This document shows positions 1-8,334 of a stretch of 64,000 nucleotides of DNA, in pieces. The stretch is from CAZNSX01 sp964575845 (GTDB lineage: Bacteria; UBA8248; CAZNSX01). Each line of letters opens with the position of its first letter. Position 1 is the stretch's first letter. The position numbers and the translations under genes are program-made. The DNA is taken from NCBI GenBank assembly GCA_964575845.1, contig CAZNSX010000001.1:372001-436000 (forward strand), given 5' to 3'. Below the pieces are notes generated by a model that was not told the DNA's origin, searched no databases, and was given only the letters and a program-made list of their open reading frames with translations.

Positions 1-1012
1 CGGCCCAAAGGTGATAGCCTGTCTTGGCGTCCACGAGCTGCGCCGTGATGCGTACCCTGTCGCCGGCCTTGCGCACGCTGCCTTCCAGTACATAGCGTAC
101 CCCCAGTTCCTGGCTCACCTTTTCCACCTTCACCGGTTTCCCCTTGTAGGTGAAGACTGAATTGCGGGCGATGACGAAAAGGCCGGAGATCTTGGAGAGG
201 TCGGTGATCAGGTCCTCGGTCATGCCGTTGGCGAAATATTCCTGCTCCGGGTCGCGGCTCATGTTCTCGAACGGGAGCACGGCGATGGAGGGCTTATCGG
301 GCAGCTCTAGCGATGGGGTCTGTTCATGGGCTATCTCTGGGGGAGCAGCAGGACGCAAGTTAAGGTTCCAGAGTGCCACGACCGCGGCTCCCCCAACCAG
401 GAGGGCCGCCACAGCCAGTGCCGCCCACCGCCGATGCCTCAGCCCCGTCCTTTTCTCTGCGCTTACTCTGGGGGGAGCGGTCACGGGCTCCATAAGCACC
501 CCGTACACGCGGACCGGCTTCTTGATGTTCTTTACGGCGTGCTCCCCCATATACGCATAGCCCAGCGGGAGCTTCCCTTCGACCTGGTCATAGGCGGTCC
601 CGGAGATGCAGATGCCTCCGCCCTCGGCCAGCCCTTCCAGCCGGGCTGCGATATTGACTCCATCCCCGTATATCCGCTCCCCCTCCACAATCACATCCCC
701 GAGGTTGATGCCGATGCGAAACTCCATCCTGCGGTGGGGGGGCAGCTCAGCGTTCCTGGCCTTGAGTTCCCGCTGGACCTCCACCGCACACTGCACCGCA
801 TCCACCACACTGCCGAACTCAGCCAGCAGGTTATCCCCGGGAGAATCCACCACTCTTCCCCGGTGCTCCCGGATAAGATTGGCCATCACCTCCCGGTAAG
901 CACTTAAAGTCCGGACAGTAGCCGCCTCGTCGTCACCCATGAGGCGGCTGTAGCCTTTTACATCAGCGCTAAGGATGGCGGAGAGCTTGCGCTTCATCGC
1001 ATTCGGTGTCAT
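1..1012 (-). CDS. Class III adenylate/guanylate cyclase with TolB-like extension (3' end beyond window)
   Basis: The minus-strand reading frame opens at an ATG at 1012 and is still open at base 1, so about 337 N-terminal residues are present. Residues 8-175 form a class III nucleotidyl cyclase catalytic domain: the metal-binding Asp17 lies in SADVKGYSRLMGDDE and the second Asp60 in DSPGDNLLAEF. A basic stretch and one membrane segment (about 197-215) follow, then a proline-rich linker and the start of a TolB N-terminal-like domain (PSIAVLPFENMS). This cyclase-TM-TolB architecture is common in soil and sediment proteobacteria, where TPR repeats often follow. The expected role is cAMP (or cGMP) synthesis in response to a cytoplasmic or envelope signal. 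The domain call is firm; substrate and signal are unknown. Confidence 0.88.
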   Translation of the reverse strand, partial: MTPNAMKRKLSAILSADVKGYSRLMGDDEAATVRTLSAYREVMANLIREHRGRVVDSPGDNLLAEFGSVVDAVQCAVEVQRELKARNAELPPHRRMEFRIGINLGDVIVEGERIYGDGVNIAARLEGLAEGGGICISGTAYDQVEGKLPLGYAYMGEHAVKNIKKPVRVYGVLMEPVTAPPRVSAEKRTGLRHRRWAALAVAALLVGGAAVVALWNLNLRPAAPPEIAHEQTPSLELPDKPSIAVLPFENMSRDPEQEYFANGMTEDLITDLSKISGLFVIARNSVFTYKGKPVKVEKVSQELGVRYVLEGSVRKAGDRVRITAQLVDAKTGYHLWA

Positions 1013-1351
1013 GGAAGCCTCAGCCGCGGAGAAATTCTAGGCCCAAGGCGATAGATAGAAAAATCAAAAATTGCTTTCGTCCATATGGAATGGCTGCGTG
1101 CTCGTAGTATTGCATATTCCTTCAAGAAACAAAATCACCTCTTAGTCTCTTGAACTGGAATGCCCAGCCGTCACTCTCGCAGTTGACATTAGCCAGGAAA
1201 AGGAATGTGCCCCTCGGATAATCTAGCAGTGAGGGCATAAGCGCGCCCTTCTCGGCTTCTATGGGGGAGAAGGTCCCGGAGATTAAAGGATAAACCGCTA
1301 AGGGATTCTGGAATTTACACCTATTGCGGATATCAGCCAATTCTTCAGGCC
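1013..1351. other. Intergenic region with one doubtful ORF
   Basis: No gene can be supported here. A minus-strand frame from a TTG at 1358 to 1122 encodes 78 residues whose C-terminal half (around PLISGTFSPIEAEKG) looks protein-like, but it has no ribosome binding site, overlaps the promoter of the next gene and matches no family I recognise. Confidence 0.4.
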
Positions 1352-1380
1352 TTGACAAATGGGCTTTTTTGTATATATGT
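1352..1380 (+). promoter_or_regulatory. Sigma-70-type promoter of the gntR operon
   Basis: A perfect -35 hexamer TTGACA lies at 1352-1357. An A/T-rich segment (tatatg/atatgt) in the -10 position at 1374-1380 gives a spacer of 16-17 bases. It sits 43 bases upstream of the gntR start and is overlapped by an operator-like palindrome, consistent with autoregulation. Confidence 0.65.
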
Positions 1381-1387
1381 ATATACA
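1370..1387. promoter_or_regulatory. Palindromic operator, probable GntR site
   Basis: TGTATATA-TG-TATATACA is a perfect inverted repeat with 8-base arms and a 2-base centre. It covers the -10 region of the promoter upstream of the GntR gene. GntR/HutC-type repressors bind such short A/T-rich dyads and often repress their own operon from this position. Binding by this particular protein is inferred from location only. Confidence 0.7.
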
Positions 1388-1422
1388 GTTCTCATTATCC
1401 GCTTCGGTAGGGGAGACTTGAC

Positions 1423-2187
1423 TTGGGGAGGAATACCCAGTGGACTCAGGAAGTGTGGCCACGGCTCGAGAGGGAGAGCCCACTTCCCCTCTACTTCCAG
1501 ATCTATGAGATGCTGCTCGAGAAGATAGAGGGGGAGGGGTTCCCCCCAGGCGGCAGGCTCCCGCCGGAGGAGGAGCTTGCGAGATCTCTGGGCGTTAGCC
1601 GCATGACGGCGCGGCAGGCCCTGGGAAAGCTTGTGGAGGCGGGTTATGCCTTCCGCCGCCCCGGGGCCGGGACTTTCCTCTCAAGAACCCGTCTCCCACG
1701 CCAGCTGAGCCGCCTTACGGGTTTCTTCGAGGAGATGAAGGCGCGGGGCCTCAGGCCCTCCTCGAAGGTTTTGGGCAAAAGGGTGGGGAAGGCCACACCG
1801 AGGATGAGGAAGCTCCTTAACCTTGAGGAGGGAGAGGAGGTCCTGAGGCTTGAAAGGCTCCGTCTTGCTGATGGCGAACCCCTTGCTCTGCACCTTTTCC
1901 AGATACCAGCTTTTCTATGCGCGGGCCTCCTTGAGCAGGACCTTTCACTGGGCTCCCTCTATGCCGCCCTGGAGGGCAGGTGCGGCCTGCGGCTCACTCA
2001 TGCGGAGCAGCGGGTCGAGGCCGTGGCCGCGGGAGCGCGGGAGGCGAGGCTTCTGAGGGTGCGGGCCCGCTCTCCCCTTATCTTCATGGAGCGCATAACA
2101 CATTCCGAGCAGCGGTCACCCCTCTGTCTTGAGGAGACCCTTTACAGGGGAGACCGCTATTACTTCAGCATCACCCTCTACCGCTGA
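1423..2187 (+). CDS. GntR-family (HutC/UTRA) transcriptional regulator
   Basis: This 254-residue protein has an N-terminal winged helix-turn-helix of the GntR family (about residues 20-88; PLYFQIYEMLLEKI opens it and LGVSRMTARQALGKL is the recognition helix region). A UTRA ligand-binding domain follows (about 95-250), ending in the typical arrangement ETLYRGDRYYFSITLYR. The start is a TTG preceded by AGGGGAG, 8 bases upstream. It is the first gene of a tight operon with a creatininase-like protein, a DegT aminotransferase and a HisD-like dehydrogenase, so it probably represses that operon until a small metabolite binds the UTRA domain. A palindromic operator overlaps its promoter. The effector is unknown. 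Confidence 0.9.
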   Translation: MGRNTQWTQEVWPRLERESPLPLYFQIYEMLLEKIEGEGFPPGGRLPPEEELARSLGVSRMTARQALGKLVEAGYAFRRPGAGTFLSRTRLPRQLSRLTGFFEEMKARGLRPSSKVLGKRVGKATPRMRKLLNLEEGEEVLRLERLRLADGEPLALHLFQIPAFLCAGLLEQDLSLGSLYAALEGRCGLRLTHAEQRVEAVAAGAREARLLRVRARSPLIFMERITHSEQRSPLCLEETLYRGDRYYFSITLYR

Positions 2188-2228
2188 GGGCCGACAGCAC
2201 AAGCGGCCTTCTCAGAGGAGGACCCATA

Positions 2229-3089
2229 ATGGCTGAGCGCATCTATAACCTCTTTCACCTGGGCTATCCCGACATCCAGGCCTGGCTCCGGGAGACGGAC
2301 GTGGTCATGGTCCCCATCGGCTCATGCGAGCAGCACGGTCTCCACCTGCCCGTGTCTGTGGACAGCATAGCGTGTCAGGTCCCTGTCGAGCTAGCCTCCC
2401 CCATGGCTCAGGTTCCCCACACGCCCACCATCTGGTTCGGCTACTCGCCCCAGCACGTGAGGGGACCTGGCGAGGGCTCCGGCACCGTGACCCTCAGAGC
2501 CTCCACCTATCAGAACGTGCTCTACGAGGTCGGCCGCTGCCTCATCCACATGGGATTCAATAAAATAGTCTACGTGACGGGCCATACCTCGAACCTGAAG
2601 GTCGTGGACCCGGCCATGCGGGCCCTTCGCTATGACACCGGGGCAATTCCCTGTGTATTCAGGGCTGATGCCGAGGGTATCCCGCCCATCCTCTCCGACA
2701 TCCTCGAGAATCCGCCCGAGGAGACCCCCGGCTGGCACGGCAGTGAGATAGAGACCTCAGAGATTCTTGCTTTCGACGAGAAACTGGCGCATCTGGAAAG
2801 AACCGATAAGGACTTCACCCATGCCCCGGCCTGGCTGCCCGAGGGCTTCAGCAAGGAGAACGGCTCGCCCTTCGTCAAATATAAGGGCTGGGACCTGGCC
2901 TACTTTCCCATGGACCATCCCGAGTACAGCGACACGGGTCTCATCGGAAATCCCTTCCGCGGCTCAGCCGAGAAAGGAAGGCGGATAGCAGAGCGTATTG
3001 CCGAGCGGCTCTCTGAATTCCTCCTTGAGCTAAAGAAGGTGAAAATCGAGGTGAAAGAGCGGGATTTCTCCCAAAGGGCCTGGCAGTAG
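2229..3089 (+). CDS. Creatininase-family amidohydrolase-like protein (paralog A)
   Basis: This 286-residue protein belongs to the creatininase/MftE-like superfamily. The N-terminal metal motif is SCEQHGLHLP (residues 33-42, Glu and His ligands), followed by an Asp in VSVDS. A second conserved block is GHTSN (family consensus GHGGN, or GHYEN in true creatininase), and HGSEIETS supplies the later His/Glu. The family hydrolyses cyclic amides or trims peptides using two divalent metals. The GHTSN variant means creatininase itself is not implied. An AGAGGAGG ribosome binding site precedes the ATG. The gene lies 41 bases after gntR and 11 bases before a DegT aminotransferase. A close paralog is present at 62086-62955 in a different operon. 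Its substrate cannot be read from the sequence. Confidence 0.85.
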   Translation: MAERIYNLFHLGYPDIQAWLRETDVVMVPIGSCEQHGLHLPVSVDSIACQVPVELASPMAQVPHTPTIWFGYSPQHVRGPGEGSGTVTLRASTYQNVLYEVGRCLIHMGFNKIVYVTGHTSNLKVVDPAMRALRYDTGAIPCVFRADAEGIPPILSDILENPPEETPGWHGSEIETSEILAFDEKLAHLERTDKDFTHAPAWLPEGFSKENGSPFVKYKGWDLAYFPMDHPEYSDTGLIGNPFRGSAEKGRRIAERIAERLSEFLLELKKVKIEVKERDFSQRAWQ

Positions 3090-3100
3090 GAGTGACTTCC

Positions 3101-4381
3101 ATGGCTGAGTTGGCCATAAAAGGGGGTAAGCCCCTCAGGCAGAAGCCCTTTCCTCCTTGGCCCCAGTGGGGGGAGGAAGAGCTCCAGGGTCTCAAGGAGG
3201 TCCTTGAGAGCCGAAGGTGGTATTCCGGACCCCTGGGCGGGAGCCCCGGAACCAAAGCCGAGGCCTTTGGCCGGGCATTTGCGGATTTCTGCGGGGTGAG
3301 GCACGGGGTCCTTCTCCCCAACGGGAGCATAAGCCTTGAGGTGGCCTTGAGAGCGCTGGGCGTGGGGCCCGGGGATGAGGTCATAGTGCCCGCCTATACG
3401 TTTATCTCAACCGGAACCTCTGCTCTCATGGTAAACGCCATCCCCGTGGTAGTTGACATCGAGCCCGAGACCTATTGCCTGGACCCCGTGGGGGTGGAGG
3501 CCGCCATAACGGATAGAACAAGGGCCATAATTGCCGTCCACCTCGGGGGGCAGATGGCTGATATGGATAGGCTCCTTCCGCTAGCTCGGGCTCACGGGCT
3601 CCCTATATTGGAGGATGCGGCCCAGGCCATAGGTTCCGTTTGGCGGGGCCGCAGGGCGGGCTCTCTCGGCAGGATAGCCTCCTTCAGCTTCCAGGCCAAT
3701 AAAGTCATCACCTCGGGGGAGGGGGGGGCTATAGTTACAGATGATGGAGAGCTCGCCGAGCTTTGCACAAGCCTCAGGTCCTTCGGCAGGAGGGAGATGG
3801 CAAGGGAGGAGGTGACCAGGCTCTCGGCCTATGAGTCCTTCATCCTTTCGAGCAATTACAGGGTTTCTGAGTTTCAGGGCGCAGTTCTCCTGGCGCAGCT
3901 CGCGCGCTTTCCCCGCCATCAGGAGCGGCGCACTAAGAATACCGACTATCTCACAGGGCGGCTTGAAGATGTGCCGGGAATTGAGCACGTGAGCGGGGAT
4001 GGACGCACAGAAGCTCACGGCTACTATTACTACATCATGCGCTATGACCCTAAGGCCTGGGAAGGCCTATCCCGTGATGATTTTCTAAGAGCCATGAGAG
4101 CCGAGGGCATTCCCCTTCATCCCGGAGAGGAGCGCCCCATCCACCGCCACATCGTATTCCTCAAGGAGAGCTGCCGACCCCGGGGGTGTCCTTTGAGCTG
4201 CCCTTACTATGGAAGAGAGGTTAATGTCTATGAAGGCCACTTCCCCGTGGCCGAGAGGGCCTGCAGGGAGTCCCTGATCTTGCGCCATGAAGTGCTCCTA
4301 GGGGAGCGAGGGGATATGGATGATATTGCCGATGCCATGCTCAAGCTTCACTCTCATCTTGACGAGCTTCGCTCTCATTAG
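3101..4381 (+). CDS. DegT/DnrJ/EryC1/StrS-family PLP aminotransferase
   Basis: This is a fold-type I aminotransferase of about 426 residues. The PLP pocket is visible as EDAAQAIGS (Asp172) and the Schiff-base lysine as ANKVITSGEGG (Lys201), with Thr/Ser of PAYTFISTG holding the phosphate. The ATG at 3101 is chosen over an in-frame GTG at 3092 because AGGAG at 3088-3092 is correctly spaced for the ATG and would overlap the GTG. Family members transaminate keto-sugars, and some related enzymes act on cyclitol or small keto substrates. Here it sits between a creatininase-like protein and a HisD-like dehydrogenase rather than sugar-nucleotide genes, so a substrate such as an amino alcohol or aldehyde-derived ketone is possible (inference). 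The C-terminal half carries CRPRGCPLSC, a small cysteine cluster unusual for the family. Confidence 0.9.
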   Translation: MAELAIKGGKPLRQKPFPPWPQWGEEELQGLKEVLESRRWYSGPLGGSPGTKAEAFGRAFADFCGVRHGVLLPNGSISLEVALRALGVGPGDEVIVPAYTFISTGTSALMVNAIPVVVDIEPETYCLDPVGVEAAITDRTRAIIAVHLGGQMADMDRLLPLARAHGLPILEDAAQAIGSVWRGRRAGSLGRIASFSFQANKVITSGEGGAIVTDDGELAELCTSLRSFGRREMAREEVTRLSAYESFILSSNYRVSEFQGAVLLAQLARFPRHQERRTKNTDYLTGRLEDVPGIEHVSGDGRTEAHGYYYYIMRYDPKAWEGLSRDDFLRAMRAEGIPLHPGEERPIHRHIVFLKESCRPRGCPLSCPYYGREVNVYEGHFPVAERACRESLILRHEVLLGERGDMDDIADAMLKLHSHLDELRSH

Positions 4382-4395
4382 CCGGAGGTAGCGCC

Positions 4396-5673
4396 ATGCG
4401 AGGTATAACCGTGATAAAACCTGAGACCCCCCCTCGGGAGGAGGATATTGAGAGGCTCAGAGAGGGGGTTGCCCAGATCCTCAAGGGCATTAAGGAGAAA
4501 GGCGATGAGGCCTTGCGGGAGTTCTCGAAGAGATTTGATAACTATGACCCGCCGAGCTTCCGTGTGAGTGAGGAGGAAATGGATGAGGCCGAGAGGAGCA
4601 TTGCCCCAGAGGTAAGGCGCGGCCTCGATTACGGGATCGAGCGGGTGAAGGCTTTTGCCCAGGCCCAGAGAGCCCGCCTTCAGGAGTTTGAAGAGGAGAT
4701 GGCGCCGGGAATTTTTATGGGCCACCGCGTGGTGCCTGTGGACTCCTGCGCCTGCTACGTGCCTGCGGGCCGATACCCCTGCCTGACTTCCGCCGTCATG
4801 TCCATCGTGCCGGCCAAGGTCGCAGGCGTGAGGCGTCTCCTTACCTGTTCCCCTCCGGGGCGGGATGGGCATATCAACTGGCCCATTCTCTACACTATGC
4901 GGGCCTCCGGGGCGGATGAGGTCTACTGCATGGGGGGCGCCCATGCCATAGGCGCTGTGGCTTACGGCACCGAGGCCATCCCCCGTGTAGACCTGGTCGT
5001 GGGTCCCGGAAACAGGTGGGTCACCGAGGCCAAGCGCCAGGTCTATGGGGAGGTGGGAATAGACTTCCTGGCGGGGCCGAGCGAGGTTCTCGTCATAGCC
5101 GACTCCACGGGGAGGCCCGACTGGATAGCGGCTGACCTACTTGCGCAGCTTGAGCATGACCCCAATGCCAGGGGGTGTCTTGTGACCACGAGCGAGAAGC
5201 TTGCCCGCACGACCATAAAAGAGGTCGAGAGGCAGCTTGAGCGCCTCTCAACCGGGGATGTCGCGGGCGTCTCCTGGAAAAATAATGGCCTCGTGGCGGT
5301 CGCAGACGACCTGGACGCGGCCTGCGCCTTCACGAATGACTATGCCCCCGAGCACCTCGAAGTCCACACCGAAAACCCCAAGGCACTCCTGCCCAAGCTA
5401 ACGAGCTATGGGTCCCTCTTCCTGGGGGAGATGGCGGCGGAGGTCTTTGCCGACAAGGTCGCGGGCACAAACCACATCCTTCCCACACTAAGGGCCGCGC
5501 GCTACACGGGGGGCGTATGGGTGGGTACCTTCCTCAAGGTTATAACCCATCAGTGGGTGAGCCGCCAGGGGATGGAGGTGCTGGCCCCGATATCGGCCCG
5601 CCAGGCCCTTGAGGAAGGGATGGCCGCCCACCGCGCAGCAGCCCAGATAAGGATGGGAGAGAGGGCTTCCTAG
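4396..5673 (+). CDS. Histidinol dehydrogenase-family NAD-dependent dehydrogenase (probably not HisD proper)
   Basis: The 425-residue protein keeps the HisD fold and active site: zinc ligands at Gln251/His254 (LAQLEHD), Asp353 (FADKVAGTNH) and a C-terminal His (MAAHRAAAQ), plus the catalytic pair Glu319-His320 in APEHLEV. Family enzymes oxidise an alcohol through an aldehyde to an acid with two NAD+. The segment TGGVWVGTFLKVITHQW differs from the histidine-pathway consensus and resembles the HpsN-like branch, which oxidises sulfopropanediol or other small diols. No his genes are nearby. It starts 14 bases after the aminotransferase and ends the GntR-controlled operon, so a catabolic role for an amino alcohol or diol is more likely than histidine biosynthesis. 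Confidence 0.85.
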   Translation: MRGITVIKPETPPREEDIERLREGVAQILKGIKEKGDEALREFSKRFDNYDPPSFRVSEEEMDEAERSIAPEVRRGLDYGIERVKAFAQAQRARLQEFEEEMAPGIFMGHRVVPVDSCACYVPAGRYPCLTSAVMSIVPAKVAGVRRLLTCSPPGRDGHINWPILYTMRASGADEVYCMGGAHAIGAVAYGTEAIPRVDLVVGPGNRWVTEAKRQVYGEVGIDFLAGPSEVLVIADSTGRPDWIAADLLAQLEHDPNARGCLVTTSEKLARTTIKEVERQLERLSTGDVAGVSWKNNGLVAVADDLDAACAFTNDYAPEHLEVHTENPKALLPKLTSYGSLFLGEMAAEVFADKVAGTNHILPTLRAARYTGGVWVGTFLKVITHQWVSRQGMEVLAPISARQALEEGMAAHRAAAQIRMGERAS

Positions 5674-5758
5674 AGCCAGCGAGAGGAGTCGGGGGGGGCC
5701 ATTTGAGGCTCCCTCCTTGCTTTAAATCGATGGGAAGGTCGGCGAAAAAGGGAAGAAT

Positions 5759-6136
5759 TCATCCCTCAAGGATGACCTGGGCCACGGCATGGCCGCGGGA
5801 GTGGCTGAGAGTTAGCCAGGCCTTCTCAGCTCCAAGATGAGAGGCCAGCTCTGCGGCCAGCCCCTTGAGGAAAAGCTCCGGCCGCCCTCTTTCGCCCCGC
5901 CGCACTTCGAGGTCCCGCCAGCTGATGCCCCCTCTGAGGCCCCTTCCCAGTGCCTTCATGGCAGCCTCCTTGGCGGCAAACCGGGCGGCATAGTGCTCGG
6001 CCGGCTTGGCGCGGCTCTGGCAATAGGCCCGCTCCTCAGGGGTAAAGACCCGCGCGGTGAAGCGCTCCCCCCAGCGCCTAAGAGCGCTCTCCACCCTGCA
6101 TATGTCCGCAAGGTCAACCCCGAGCCCGACGATCAA
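5759..6136 (-). CDS. acpS: Holo-[acyl-carrier-protein] synthase
   Basis: AcpS transfers 4'-phosphopantetheine from CoA to the serine of apo-ACP, using Mg2+. The N-terminus IVGLGVDLADICRVE carries the metal-binding Asp, and the second signature RFAAKEAAMKALG carries the metal-binding Glu. The call at about 125 residues is standard family length. I place the start at the TTG at 6136 because the IVGLGVD block is normally at the very N-terminus; an upstream in-frame TTG at 6196 would add 20 residues with no family match. It faces the HisD-like gene tail to tail and lies next to an acetyltransferase on the same strand. Confidence 0.92.
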   Translation of the reverse strand: MIVGLGVDLADICRVESALRRWGERFTARVFTPEERAYCQSRAKPAEHYAARFAAKEAAMKALGRGLRGGISWRDLEVRRGERGRPELFLKGLAAELASHLGAEKAWLTLSHSRGHAVAQVILEG

Positions 6137-6219
6137 CCCCCGCTTAGCCTCCCTCAGAGCAAAAGCCCCCCGGGCCTGAAAACGAAGCCCTGCCAATTAT
6201 AATCGCCCCGCCCTTGGAT

Positions 6220-6984
6220 TTAAACCTTTGGCTTGGTGACAAGCCAGAAGCATTCGGCCACCCTTTGAAAGCCAAGGCTCTCAAAAAGCCTCACGGAAGG
6301 CTCATTATCCTGAAGAACGAAACAGAAGGGCCTCTTGCCCTCTTCTATGATTTTCTCAGTCAGAGCTGAAGCCACCCCTCTTCCGTATCCCCTCCGCCTC
6401 CACCCCTCAAGGGTATGGAGTATTCCCATGGAGCCATCCTCATGGGTGAGCATCCAGGCGATGAGCCTCCCCCACTTCCTCAGGCCAAAGCCTGGACCCG
6501 AGGCTATGCGGCTGCGGCAGTACTCCACATCATCCCCGTGAGTCCAGTTGCGGGCGATAAGGGGCGCATCCTCTACCCTCAGGGGACCAATGCCATCGAG
6601 ATCGTGGTGCCTAAAATTTTGGGCAGTTAAAGCAAAAAGATAGCAGGGACTTTCCCTCAAGCTTCCCCAGAGCGATTTCACCGGCCGGGCCAGATGGGGA
6701 AGCAGGGCACTGAATTTCAGAAGACCCTTCTCCTCGCCTTCCGGGACGGCAAATGGCGGCAGCTCCCCCAGATGGGCCTCGAAGAGGAGGGCATCCGCGG
6801 CAAAGACAGAGAGCCACTCTTCTCGCCTGATGAGCAGCACCTGAGGCTCCTTTCGGCTGTCAACCCAAAACTCCCACTTCCTCCTTGGCCATTCAAGGCA
6901 GCTCAACAGGTGAATGGTTTCGGGTAAGTGGGCTCGGAGGAGCCTGCGGGCGGCCTCGATCTCGTCTATCGAAAGGAGCTCCAT
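6220..6984 (-). CDS. GNAT-family N-acetyltransferase
   Basis: The 254-residue protein has a C-terminal GNAT domain (about 135-250). The acetyl-CoA pyrophosphate loop is visible as EGWRRRGYGRGVASAL, and the final beta-alpha unit as FCFVLQDNEPSVRLFESLGFQ. The first 130 residues form a separate domain similar in layout to glycine N-acyltransferase-like proteins of the GNAT superfamily. It probably acylates a small amine or amino acid; the acceptor is unknown. The gene lies 83 bases upstream of acpS on the same strand and could be cotranscribed with it. Confidence 0.8.
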   Translation of the reverse strand: MELLSIDEIEAARRLLRAHLPETIHLLSCLEWPRRKWEFWVDSRKEPQVLLIRREEWLSVFAADALLFEAHLGELPPFAVPEGEEKGLLKFSALLPHLARPVKSLWGSLRESPCYLFALTAQNFRHHDLDGIGPLRVEDAPLIARNWTHGDDVEYCRSRIASGPGFGLRKWGRLIAWMLTHEDGSMGILHTLEGWRRRGYGRGVASALTEKIIEEGKRPFCFVLQDNEPSVRLFESLGFQRVAECFWLVTKPKV

Positions 6985-7038
6985 GAATGAAATGGCTCCG
7001 CACCCCAGGGAGAACCTACTCTTAGCCTTGGACTAGAT

Positions 7039-7066
7039 AAAAAAAGGGGCGCCTGCATGCGCCCCT
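7039..7066 (-). terminator. Rho-independent terminator on the minus strand
   Basis: AGGGGCGC (7045-7052), a 6-base loop and GCGCCCCT (7059-7066) form a perfect 8-bp stem. Read on the minus strand it is followed by a run of six T (7039-7044). It lies 82 bases beyond the stop of the zinc-ribbon gene 7149-7340 and upstream of the acetyltransferase, so it separates the two transcripts. Confidence 0.85.
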
Positions 7067-7148
7067 ATCTTACATTGAGGGGCCCCTTGAGGAAAGGGGC
7101 CCCTTCCCTCAGGCTTTCGCCATGCTTTTCACCAGGCGTTTTATCCTT

Positions 7149-7340
7149 TTAGCGGCGAGTGCGGGGTCCCGACGGCTTGGCGGCCTCTTTCGGGTGGCTT
7201 TTGCGGTTTTTAAGGATAACCTTATCCAGGATCACCCCGCAATGGACGCACCTCCAGCCGCGAAAACCCTCGCCCGACTCGTCAACAAAGTTGTAAAACC
7301 TGGTGTAGCACATCAGGCCACCACATTCCGGACATTTCAT
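7149..7340 (-). CDS. Small zinc-ribbon protein
   Basis: This 63-residue protein has two CxxC knuckles, Cys3/Cys6 (CPECGG) and Cys31/Cys34 (CVHCGV), spaced as in a zinc ribbon, with a basic C-terminal tail (KNRKSHPKEAAKPSGPRTRR). Proteins of this size and pattern are frequent in delta-type proteobacteria and are uncharacterised; nucleic acid or protein binding is plausible. The ATG follows a purine-rich leader, and the gene has its own intrinsic terminator. Confidence 0.7.
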   Translation of the reverse strand: MKCPECGGLMCYTRFYNFVDESGEGFRGWRCVHCGVILDKVILKNRKSHPKEAAKPSGPRTRR

Positions 7341-7517
7341 TTCTCTTTTCCTTTCCTGGCCGCTGCGCGGGTGGACACACTCCCTAAAAGGCTTTCCGCT
7401 TCAGCAATATTCCCTGAGGCCCGCGCCTCATAGCCGGTAGACCCTCAGCCGGCCCAAAGAGAAACTCACCCTGGAGAACTGACACCCTTCTCTGAGTGAA
7501 AGGTTGCCTCCTCTCTT

Positions 7518-8156
7518 TCAAGGGACGAAAAGATTGGTGCGCCTTTCCCACCCTATCGTGCTATCGGGCCCGTGGCCCGGGAGAACCCTGACATGGTCGC
7601 CCAGAGGCAGGATCCGGCGGCTGAGGGATTCCATCAGCTCTTCAATGGAACCGCCCTCGAAGTCGGTCCTCCCGATCGACCCCGCGAATAATGTATCCCC
7701 GGAGAAGAGGTGATCCTGCACCAGGAAGCAAAGGCCTCCCGGCGTATGGCCCGGCGTATGGATTACTTTAATCTCAAGGCCCGCAACCTCCAGCAGCTCG
7801 TCCCCTTCCAGGTAGCCTGAGACCTCAGGCCGCACCACATCTTCTATCCCGAAGAAAATTGCCTTTTCTTCAAGGTCCTCAAGAAAGAATTCATCCCTCC
7901 TCTGGATGTAGAAAGGCACGCCCAGCTTCTGCTGAATTTTGCCAACAGCCCCCACATGGTCCACGTGGCAGTGGGTATTGATGATCCGCTCTATCTTCAG
8001 CCGCTTCTCTTGCACCACTTCGAGGATTCTCTCGGGCTCGGCTCCGGGGTCCATGATGACCCCTTTCCTTGAGCTCTTCGTCCAGAGAATGAAGCAGTTC
8101 TCTTCCAAAGGTCCTAAAGTGATTTTCTTATAGTAACGCGTTGTTCCCTGGGTCAT
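7518..8156 (-). CDS. MBL-fold metallo-hydrolase (glyoxalase II-like)
   Basis: The metallo-beta-lactamase fold is clear. NTHCHVDHVG gives the HxHxDH dinuclear zinc motif, TPGHTPGG the next His, SGDTLF the bridging Asp, and LPGHGPDST the last His. At about 212 residues it matches the short bacterial hydroxyacylglutathione hydrolase-like family, which cleaves thioesters. I use the ATG at 8156 (MTQGTTRYYKK, then LGPLEENCF as in homologues) rather than one 36 bases upstream; neither has a strong ribosome binding site. Substrate specificity cannot be told. Confidence 0.85.
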   Translation of the reverse strand: MTQGTTRYYKKITLGPLEENCFILWTKSSRKGVIMDPGAEPERILEVVQEKRLKIERIINTHCHVDHVGAVGKIQQKLGVPFYIQRRDEFFLEDLEEKAIFFGIEDVVRPEVSGYLEGDELLEVAGLEIKVIHTPGHTPGGLCFLVQDHLFSGDTLFAGSIGRTDFEGGSIEELMESLSRRILPLGDHVRVLPGHGPDSTIGWERRTNLFVP

Positions 8157-8334
8157 CCCATAATCTATTAACCACAGAGATGCAAAAAACATTCCAGATT
8201 ATCTTCTATTTCCCAATTAAACTCCGACGGATGGGCGGATGGAAGGTTTCAGGGAACTAAAAGGGCAAGAACTTACAGAGTGAACCCCGCGTCTCCCCCG
8301 ATGGAAAGACCTCAGGGGGGCACCGCCGCAGCTC

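Noticed and set aside
4396..5673. Calling the dehydrogenase hisD of histidine biosynthesis
   Set aside because: No his genes nearby and the substrate-side segment differs from the histidine-pathway consensus.
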